A stretch of DNA of 5,434 nucleotides, taken from assembly GCA_003522805.1 (NCBI GenBank), contig DPIB01000103.1:1-5434 (forward strand), read 5' to 3'. The notes under the pieces were generated by a model. That model had not been told where the DNA came from, did not search any database, and saw nothing but the letters and a program-made list of their open reading frames with translations. Source of the stretch: Fervidobacterium sp. GTDB taxonomy: Bacteria; Thermotogota; Thermotogae; Thermotogales; Fervidobacteriaceae. Of this stretch, positions 1 through 5,434 are shown piece after piece; the stretch's first letter is position 1; every line of letters starts with the position of its first letter. The translations under genes were made by a program, and so were the position numbers.

Positions 1-1
1 C

Positions 2-1339
2 CTGAACTCCAATATCAATGCTCTCGAGCATTCTTTTGTCCTCATACAAATATGGGATAAAAACAACCTTTCCATCAAAGGTCACAAGAGGCATTAACCT
101 TCTAAGGAATGTTGGCACTTTTCGGTTATTAAATAATACCTTAACCTTTTTACCGTTTGACAATCGATCACCTTCAATCCAATTTCTTATTTCAAGGTCT
201 CTCTCAATTCGCGAACTCATTATACCATGAAAATCGAGTTTTATAAAGTACCTATTGAACTCGTATTCTTGACTGGTACCTTCCAAATTCTTCTGGTTTA
301 AGTCTATCCTTATACATTTTTGGGGATAGTCATTTATTCTCCCCATCATCGCCCACCCAAGGGAAACCTCTATTCCAAGACCGTTCCAAAACGAAACTTT
401 GAAAGATTCTGATTTACACTTCTCAAATCTCTCAAGCTTCTCTTTATCTAAAGGCTTTCTAAAGAACTCTAGTGCCATACGCCTAACCTGTTCCGTCTGA
501 AGATATTTGTTGTCAACTAATCTGAATATAAGTCTATCATCAAAATATACTACATTCTCATTACTTTTCAAGATATTACTTAGGTAATCATCCAGTTTCC
601 ATATACTCTCTGATAAGTTCAAAACAGCTTTCTCTACACTTGGATTGATTTTTTTAAGCAATGGAACTATTTCATGTCTGATGAAGTTCCTTTGATATTT
701 TACATCAAAATTTGATTTATCAATAGCATACCCTAGGTTTCTGCTTTCAGCATACTTTTCTATTTCTTCTCGTGTAAAGAAAAGAAGGGGCCTAAAATAC
801 TGGTTTGATATTGGTTTGATACCAGCTAATCCGAATGGTCCAGTTCCCTTTGAAAGTCTCAATAAGACAGTTTCAAGCAAGTCATTAGCATTATGCGCCG
901 TTGAGATGTAATCGTACTGATTTTCTTGTGCTATTTTATTCAGAAAAGCATATCTTAAAACCCTTGCCGATTCTTCCACAGAATACTTGTTTTCTTGTGC
1001 AAATCCCATTACATCCCCAGATTCGGTATAAAACGGAATATCTCGCAATCTGCAAATCTCTCTTACAAACTGAACTTCTTCGTCAGCCTCTTTTCGCAGC
1101 CTGTGGTTAAATGTGGCAACCCCAATATATATGACACTCTCCAAGTCCGAGCTCGATTTCAGGTTGGTGAGTCTATCAAAAAGATCAAGCATTACTATCG
1201 AATCAACGCCACCCGAGACTGCGAGTAATATTTTCAATATTTTCCTAGTAGGCACTGTTGAAGCATACTCTTGCACTATGTATTTCTCTACAATGTTTGT
1301 AAATCGCTCAAATAAATCGATATCCTCCTTCAAAATCAT
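2..1339 (-). CDS. tilS: tRNA(Ile)-lysidine synthase TilS, 3' end cut by window edge
   Basis: TilS uses ATP and lysine to convert C34 of the CAU-anticodon tRNA(Ile) to lysidine, so that it reads AUA and is charged with isoleucine; it acts in the cytoplasm and is essential in most bacteria. The frame runs 446 codons from ATG 1339 to base 2 without a stop. Visible motifs are the PP-loop SGGVDS (residues 42-47), FNHRLRKEADEE (77-88, the family's NHxLR..SDEE), VEESAR (121-126), TAHNANDLLET (147-157, family HHxDDxxET, with Asn in place of the first Asp), GPFGLAGIKP (167-176), and DKSN...RNFIRHEIVP near 680. A TilS C-terminal domain follows, with GDRL, GKKVK and KVPTFLRR (residues about 390-415). 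Family members are commonly of about this length, so only a few residues should be missing at the left edge. The ATG overlaps the stop of the preceding gene by one base (TGATG), suggesting translational coupling. No good Shine-Dalgarno precedes this ATG, while AAGGAGG lies just inside the gene. Function is secure; the exact start is less so. Confidence 0.95.
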   Translation of the reverse strand, partial: MILKEDIDLFERFTNIVEKYIVQEYASTVPTRKILKILLAVSGGVDSIVMLDLFDRLTNLKSSSDLESVIYIGVATFNHRLRKEADEEVQFVREICRLRDIPFYTESGDVMGFAQENKYSVEESARVLRYAFLNKIAQENQYDYISTAHNANDLLETVLLRLSKGTGPFGLAGIKPISNQYFRPLLFFTREEIEKYAESRNLGYAIDKSNFDVKYQRNFIRHEIVPLLKKINPSVEKAVLNLSESIWKLDDYLSNILKSNENVVYFDDRLIFRLVDNKYLQTEQVRRMALEFFRKPLDKEKLERFEKCKSESFKVSFWNGLGIEVSLGWAMMGRINDYPQKCIRIDLNQKNLEGTSQEYEFNRYFIKLDFHGIMSSRIERDLEIRNWIEGDRLSNGKKVKVLFNNRKVPTFLRRLMPLVTFDGKVVFIPYLYEDKRMLESIDIGVQ

Positions 1340-4300
1340 CACATCCCGCTGATTTCAAATCTTCCAGATTTCGGGTCAAAGTAGAAGAACTTATCAGGCA
1401 TGTCTGTGAGTCTGAATTTAAAATATATCTTATCCAGTGACTCAAGGAAACTAGCATCTGTTTTATAAGAAAACTCAGCACCGAGTGAAAACATCCAGCA
1501 GTGTAACGACTTATCCAAGGATAGTGCAAGATTTGTAAAGAGCTGTTTTTCAGGATCATAAGTTATAGATAAATTGGTATTTGGATCGATATTTTTTAAT
1601 TCAGTACTAAATGAATATCTCTTATTACCGTCGGTATTATATGAGAGAGAATACTTTTCATTCTTTCTTTCCAGCGTGTATACTAATCTCCAGTTTGGGA
1701 TCGCATCTTTTGTACTCTTCGTGAAATTAGCAGTTATTGTGTTTTTGTAATCGAAAGTATAGAAATAACCTGACGCAATGAGATTCTTGATAAAGTCTTT
1801 GGATTGGTAAACAGAGGCTGTAAAATTCGAATACTTAATATTGTGGACAAACAAATCAGTCTCTGTGCCGGGTTTTATCGTGAAATTAAGTGTGTAAGAG
1901 AGCTGGATGGGTTTCAAGTTCAAGGCAAAGGCTATGGATTCATTGCCCAGTTTGTTCTGGATATTGTCATAAGTTGTTGAAAGTGAACCGGTAAAATTCA
2001 GAATCCCAACATCATTTGTGAACTTCAAAGTATATGTGTCCGGTGTCTGCTGATTCTTCAGCAAATCCCATCCTCGTTTCGTTGCAATAGATAGAGCGCC
2101 AGTGCTAACTCCAGCATTGAGTGTAATCAAATTAGAATTCGTGCTAATAGGTTCATCTACAAACGGATAAACTTGGTCCCAGTTTATGGATATGCTGAAC
2201 GGTCCTACGGTGTACTTTCCCTCCAACTTGTATGTGTCGGTCATGCTTATGGATTCCTTACGCACTTCATTTGCTATATTCAGGACATCCCTTACGTTAA
2301 ACAAATACTGAAAGTTCAAACCAAATGGACCAGATGAAAATTTCCATGGTACTTGGTAGGTATAAGTCATTACTTGATTCTGACTATTTTCATACCTGCT
2401 TCCCTGAATATTTAGTTTGTAGTTCAACGCGTTATTTGTTAGCGAAGTATTGTAGTTTGCTTGGTAATAATTTGTCCAACTTCTTTCTAGCTTGGTCAGA
2501 TATCCATCTGTCTGGGTACGCATGATGATATCTACTGAATTCATCGAAAACGTATTGTCTGGAAACAAAACGAATGAGAGATTCCTAAGCCCTCCGTTTA
2601 GATATAGAATACTGTCTGTTAAGGCTCCATCATACATAAAATATGGTCTTAGATATAGAATACTGTCTGGTGATTGATAGTTCAGTCCAATTTTATGTGA
2701 AAAGTTGTTGTCATTACTGTAGTTAGATTCAAGATAGATCAAGCCATTATACTTGAAGTACAGATTGTTTCTGGAATAATTATATCTATAAGTGAAAGGT
2801 AGTATCGAAAATTCAAAAGTGCTGTTTTTTTCCGAGTAGGAGATTTTGTTCTTGTTCTTATCTTTTGCATCCACACTTATCCCATCTGTCGATAGAGCTA
2901 AGGTAAGATCCCAATTATTTACGGAGAATGAAAAGGTTTGCGAAACACTTAGAGTACTACCGAATACGACGGAAAATGTGTATGGTGCGGTACCTTCAAG
3001 ACCAGTAATAAACAAAGGATAGGGGAACAGAGGCACGTTAGAGACTGTCAGAAATGCATTCTCAGATATGATGTACTTGTTTTCTATAACATATATTTTC
3101 GAGGATAGTACGGTATAATGGGGTTCTTCCAAATTGCATGTTGTTATGTAGGAATCTGAAAATTCCGCATTCTCGCTCCTTGAATCATATTCTATATTTG
3201 CTCCGTAAACATATATCGGCACCTTTTTGTTTTGATAGCTGTAATCATATGTTGTCTTAGCATTTAGTACTAGGCTCCTTTCAGACTCAAACTCATAGGA
3301 GAGGTATTTTGAGATGAACTTCTGGTCGTCGAATCTGAAAACTACATTACCATCAGCTTCTAGGGTCTTGACTTTTCCGTCATGAAGTGTTGCAGTTGCC
3401 GTATCACACTCAACTTGATATTTGTCCCAAAGGATTTGTATTCCATCTTTTAGGACAATATGATCGTCGTAGAAAATAGCGGTTAGGGAACTCATCTTTA
3501 CTTCCGAAGCTTGAAGTGACGTCCCAACTAGCAGGAAACCAAGAACAACAATTATCAAAAGTTTACTCAACAATTCCCTGATCTTGTAAGCTATTGGTGT
3601 GTCGATCATTATGTACAAGATAATTCCAACTATTGCAAACACTATATTTGGTAACCAAGTGGCAAGCAAAGGATCCATAAGACCTTCCTTTCCCATCCCA
3701 GATAGCCAGGCTCCCGAACCTTGGTAAAGTACAATTATTAGAAATGTAATTATCACACTCCAAGATCTACTTGTAAATCCAAATAGTAGGGAAACTGGAA
3801 TTCCTATTAGTACAATCACTAACGACCCGAGTGCATTTGCATAGCGTTGGTTTAGCTCAACCACCAAGCTTGCTGTATTTACACCGAGTTTCTCATAAGT
3901 CTTCAGTTGCGTTCTAAGTTCCTGAGATGTCTTATCTCGTATAGTCCTTGAAGATCTAAGCATATCCTCTATCTCGCCTGCAACATCAAGTTTCATTTCT
4001 TTGAACTGCATCTCGATTGACATAAAACCTGTTTCAAGCTCCATTATGTACATGTTTCCATCTAACAAATACCAACCATCTGGTCGCTTGATAACCTTTT
4101 TTGAAGCCAAAATCTGTTCATTTCCCTCTTCATTTCTAAACAAGACAACATCATATAGTTCACCTTTTTCTTCATCATATTCTTTAACGTAGAAGTATAA
4201 ATCTCTTTCCAATTCCACCAACATATTCGTTTTTATCACACTTTCTGGTGACTGAAGAATATACTGGTTCAGAATTTGAGAAGATTTGTAATTCGCTTTG

Positions 4301-4668
4301 GGAACAATATAGTCGGCAAGTGATAAAGAAAAAAACGAAAGAACTATCGATAATATAAGAAATGGTGTGACTAGTTTTTTAGAAGACACACCATGTACCA
4401 ATAAAGCTGTTATTTCTCTATTTGAGTAAAGATCGCTTATGACCCAAAAAATAGCAAAGAGTACTCCAACTGGGATTCCAAGAACAACGAAATATGGAAT
4501 GTTATACATGATGAAGACTAACAATTTTGAAAATCCCACTCGATTTCTGATGATGTAGTCTGATATTTGATATAACCATTCAACACTCACAAAGACTATG
4601 AACCCTGCCAACCCCATGAAGAACGGCTTTAATGAGAGTTTAAGTACGTATTTTGTCAGTGTCTTCAA
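1339..4668 (-). CDS. LptF/LptG permease fused to LptD (OstA) outer-membrane protein
   Basis: This is a single unbroken frame of 1109 residues from TTG 4668 (1112 from GTG 4677). Residues 1-355 are an LptF/LptG permease. TM1 is at about 16-37, TM2 54-77 with GIP, then NREITALLVHGVS, TM3 100-121, a periplasmic beta-jellyroll at about 145-230, and TM4-6 near 275-297, 302-322 and 337-355, including the family's second GIP and WLPN. A signal-peptide-like segment (367-387, ending SLQA) follows. Residues about 393-480 are OstA/LptA-like. Residues 508-560 match the LptD junction (TTCNLEEPHY, then VPLFPYPLF and GLEG), and about 565-1090 is aromatic, Asn/Ser/Thr-rich alternating sequence typical of an outer-membrane barrel, with HCW at 1056-1058. 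In known systems LptFG-LptB extracts lipid from the inner membrane and LptD inserts it in the outer membrane. No LptB, A, C or E gene lies here. TTG 4668 is preferred because GAGGTG (4680-4675) lies six bases upstream; with GTG 4677 that signal would overlap the start. The fusion is seen directly; the cargo and maturation are unknown. Confidence 0.88.
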   Translation of the reverse strand: MKTLTKYVLKLSLKPFFMGLAGFIVFVSVEWLYQISDYIIRNRVGFSKLLVFIMYNIPYFVVLGIPVGVLFAIFWVISDLYSNREITALLVHGVSSKKLVTPFLILSIVLSFFSLSLADYIVPKANYKSSQILNQYILQSPESVIKTNMLVELERDLYFYVKEYDEEKGELYDVVLFRNEEGNEQILASKKVIKRPDGWYLLDGNMYIMELETGFMSIEMQFKEMKLDVAGEIEDMLRSSRTIRDKTSQELRTQLKTYEKLGVNTASLVVELNQRYANALGSLVIVLIGIPVSLLFGFTSRSWSVIITFLIIVLYQGSGAWLSGMGKEGLMDPLLATWLPNIVFAIVGIILYIMIDTPIAYKIRELLSKLLIIVVLGFLLVGTSLQASEVKMSSLTAIFYDDHIVLKDGIQILWDKYQVECDTATATLHDGKVKTLEADGNVVFRFDDQKFISKYLSYEFESERSLVLNAKTTYDYSYQNKKVPIYVYGANIEYDSRSENAEFSDSYITTCNLEEPHYTVLSSKIYVIENKYIISENAFLTVSNVPLFPYPLFITGLEGTAPYTFSVVFGSTLSVSQTFSFSVNNWDLTLALSTDGISVDAKDKNKNKISYSEKNSTFEFSILPFTYRYNYSRNNLYFKYNGLIYLESNYSNDNNFSHKIGLNYQSPDSILYLRPYFMYDGALTDSILYLNGGLRNLSFVLFPDNTFSMNSVDIIMRTQTDGYLTKLERSWTNYYQANYNTSLTNNALNYKLNIQGSRYENSQNQVMTYTYQVPWKFSSGPFGLNFQYLFNVRDVLNIANEVRKESISMTDTYKLEGKYTVGPFSISINWDQVYPFVDEPISTNSNLITLNAGVSTGALSIATKRGWDLLKNQQTPDTYTLKFTNDVGILNFTGSLSTTYDNIQNKLGNESIAFALNLKPIQLSYTLNFTIKPGTETDLFVHNIKYSNFTASVYQSKDFIKNLIASGYFYTFDYKNTITANFTKSTKDAIPNWRLVYTLERKNEKYSLSYNTDGNKRYSFSTELKNIDPNTNLSITYDPEKQLFTNLALSLDKSLHCWMFSLGAEFSYKTDASFLESLDKIYFKFRLTDMPDKFFYFDPKSGRFEISGM
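2598..2669 (-). repeat. Pair of identical 21-base direct repeats inside the LptD barrel
   Basis: The plus-strand string TTAGATATAGAATACTGTCTG occurs at 2598-2618 and again, identically, at 2649-2669, a period of 51 bases (17 codons). On the coding strand both copies encode DSILYL, at residues 668-673 and 685-690 of the fused protein, at the start of two neighbouring predicted beta strands. The flanking bases differ. Identity at every synonymous position suggests a recent in-frame duplication or gene conversion of one strand unit rather than convergent protein selection. Confidence 0.8.
3508..3582 (-). other. Internal signal-peptide-like segment at the LptF/LptD junction
   Basis: This stretch encodes residues 363-387 of the fused protein (numbered from TTG 4668). 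It begins in a basic linker (K-I-R-E-L-L-S-K), has a hydrophobic core LLIIVVLGFLLVG and ends TSLQA followed by S-E. That is the n/h/c layout of a Sec signal peptide with Ala at -1 and Leu at -3 of a possible signal peptidase I site. Because LptF-type permeases end in the cytoplasm after helix six, a seventh crossing is needed to put the LptD half in the periplasm. The segment could be a retained seventh helix or a cleavage site that frees the LptD half. The layout is seen in sequence; cleavage is inferred. Confidence 0.65.
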
Positions 4669-4674
4669 GAATGC

Positions 4675-4680
4675 CACCTC
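4675..4680 (-). promoter_or_regulatory. Shine-Dalgarno GAGGTG deciding the permease-fusion start
   Basis: On the minus strand GAGGTG is a six-base match to the standard anti-Shine-Dalgarno. It is followed by a six-base spacer (GCATTC) and then TTG at 4668-4666. The alternative GTG start (4677-4675) sits inside this motif and cannot use it. The GAG bases also form the right arm of a small inverted repeat, CTCAA/TTGAG (4695-4691 and 4682-4678, 8-base loop), which could weakly mask the site until ribosomes finishing phoU pass; that last point is inference. Confidence 0.6.
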
Positions 4681-4705
4681 AATATTCTATTTGAGTTATT
4701 CCAAT

Positions 4706-5404
4706 TCATTGCTGACTTTTGAACAATTCCAAGGAGAATTCGTGAAGCTCATCCTCATAGCACTTATAGTGCCTTGCTGTGAGTATATAGTAAGTTGTCT
4801 CTATTATCTGGACGGCAAAATCTGATATTTCTTCTATAGCTCTGGAGATATCCAGCAACATCGAACCCCTGTTTATCAATCTTGGGTTATCTTGTACAAT
4901 ACGGATTATTTCACCTTTGAAACCACCGTATGCTTCATCTATTTTCGCGTCCTGCATGCAGACTCCAACAGCGCCCTCAATATTTTGGTCCACATATATT
5001 CTCAAGGACTTTCGCAACATCTTCTGAGAAAAGGCAAACATCTCAGGTAACATAATACTCTGGTTGATCTCAGGTTCTTTGACTAGACAAATGATGTTCT
5101 CTGCGATGTCTTTCAGTCTGTCTGTTATGTCAAGAAGTATCTTTGAGACTATGACAGACCCTGACGTAAATCTAAGATAATATGAATTTGGTGCAAATGT
5201 TCCAAGCAACACTTGAGAGAAATTCAAAATTTCTAAATAAGAATCATAGATATCCCAGTAATCATGCTTAATTTGCTTAGCTAAATCAGAATTCCTCTCT
5301 TTAAAAGATTCTGCGGTTATCCTCAGAAGGTCTTCAACGTACCAACCTTGCTTTGTAACCATTTTTTTCAGTTCTTCTGATTTATCCTTTATCATCCATT
5401 TCAT
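4706..5404 (-). CDS. phoU: PhoU-family phosphate-signalling / metal-binding protein
   Basis: This is an all-helical cytoplasmic protein of 232 residues, the usual PhoU size (about 215-240). PhoU proteins are two tandem three-helix repeats. They link the Pst phosphate transporter to the PhoR sensor or otherwise modulate phosphate uptake, and the T. maritima homologue binds multinuclear iron clusters. The opening SEELKKMVTKQGWYVEDLL, the first repeat core DITDRLKDIAENI (residues 92-104) and the second repeat core AIEEISDFAVQIIE (189-202) match that family. The second repeat keeps the ExxxD metal motif (E191, D195). In the first repeat the equivalent Glu position is Leu91, with D95 and D99 retained. 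ATG 5404 is chosen because its N-terminus lines up with the T. maritima protein as I remember it; ATG 5395 is possible. The frame stays open upstream to the window edge, including a TTG at 5428, but that region overlaps the likely end of another gene. The gene ends 37 bases before the lptF-lptD start. No pst genes are in view, so its partner is unknown. Confidence 0.88.
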   Translation of the reverse strand: MKWMIKDKSEELKKMVTKQGWYVEDLLRITAESFKERNSDLAKQIKHDYWDIYDSYLEILNFSQVLLGTFAPNSYYLRFTSGSVIVSKILLDITDRLKDIAENIICLVKEPEINQSIMLPEMFAFSQKMLRKSLRIYVDQNIEGAVGVCMQDAKIDEAYGGFKGEIIRIVQDNPRLINRGSMLLDISRAIEEISDFAVQIIETTYYILTARHYKCYEDELHEFSLELFKSQQ

Positions 5405-5432
5405 CTTCAATCGGCGAGGAGACTCCAACTTC
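5382..5432 (-). CDS. Possible 3' end of an upstream gene overlapping phoU
   Basis: Only 17 codons are visible, in a different frame from phoU. They encode an acidic tail reading EVGVSSPIEDEMDDKG and stop at TAA (5384-5382), which would overlap the phoU start by 23 bases. A second frame gives a shorter tail (RSWSLLAD) ending in TGA at 5409-5407, two bases before the phoU ATG. One of these is probably the end of a preceding co-directional gene; the first looks more like a natural protein tail. The identity cannot be determined from so little sequence. Confidence 0.3.
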   Translation of the reverse strand, partial: EVGVSSPIEDEMDDKG

Positions 5433-5434
5433 TG

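Noticed and set aside
1..20. Truncated or broken tilS because no stop is found
   Set aside because: The frame is intact with a normal C-terminal domain up to base 2; the missing stop is explained by the window edge.
901..1228. Overlapping plus-strand open frames opposite tilS
   Set aside because: They are antisense to the conserved PP-loop and HxxxD region of TilS, overlap one another and have no ribosome binding site evidence.
1308..1559. Minus-strand open frame of 83 codons across the fusion/tilS junction
   Set aside because: It lies in another frame of two strongly supported genes and its translation resembles no family; it is a shadow.
3500..3610. The fusion as a sequencing or assembly frameshift artefact
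   Set aside because: Both halves share the same frame with coding-quality sequence straight through the linker and no stop, so no indel is needed. A missing stop codon by point error remains possible but is not suggested by the sequence.
3563..3763. Minus-strand open frame of 66 codons near the permease/LptD junction, considered as a separate small gene
   Set aside because: It is out of frame with the permease whose helices 5-6 are clearly encoded here, and it has no family features.
4678..4695. Rho-independent terminator between phoU and the fusion gene
   Set aside because: The inverted repeat has only a five-base AT-rich stem and no U-tract; it is too weak for a terminator.
4598..4825. 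Plus-strand open frame of 75 codons across the phoU/lptF junction
   Set aside because: It is antisense to two real gene ends and has no recognisable domain.
5405..5428. TTG 5428 as the start of phoU
   Set aside because: It adds residues not expected for the family, lacks a Shine-Dalgarno within the window and would lengthen the overlap with the probable upstream gene; ATG 5404 fits better.

Overview
The window holds three genes on the minus strand, packed almost without gaps. Read in the direction of transcription (right to left) they are a PhoU-family protein (about 5404-4706), a very large membrane/envelope protein (about 4668-1339), and tRNA(Ile)-lysidine synthase TilS (from 1339 leftwards, still open at base 1). 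The first spacer is 37 bases from the chosen start and contains the ribosome binding site. The second junction is a one-base TGATG stop/start overlap. This looks like one co-transcribed unit. No promoter, terminator, RNA gene, CRISPR array or mobile element is visible. There is no gene-free stretch longer than a few tens of bases, and the plus strand carries only shadow frames.

The DNA is AT-rich, uses TTG/GTG-type starts and has compact operon structure. The PhoU protein resembles, residue for residue in its first 14 positions as I recall them, the structurally characterised iron-cluster PhoU of Thermotoga maritima. I infer a member of the Thermotogota (Fervidobacterium, Thermosipho or a similar genus) with moderate confidence. 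The window alone cannot fix the genus.

The centrepiece is the 1109-1112 residue protein. Residues 1 to about 360 are a complete six-helix LptF/LptG-type inner-membrane permease with its periplasmic jellyroll. After a short linker comes a hydrophobic segment that looks exactly like a signal peptide. It is followed by an LptA/OstA-like domain, the LptD junction motif around a conserved cysteine, and a long beta-strand-rich barrel region ending with a second LptD-type cysteine. In well-studied Gram-negative bacteria these are separate proteins at opposite ends of the lipopolysaccharide transport bridge: LptF/G in the inner membrane and LptD in the outer membrane. Here they are encoded as one unbroken reading frame. 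Thermotogota have an outer 'toga' and are usually described as lacking classical LPS, so the cargo is an open question. Whether the product is one trans-envelope polypeptide or is cut at the internal signal peptide is the main question raised by the window.

The flanking genes are housekeeping: a PhoU-type regulator/metalloprotein and TilS. Neither has an evident functional link to envelope transport, and their association is probably simple operon packing.
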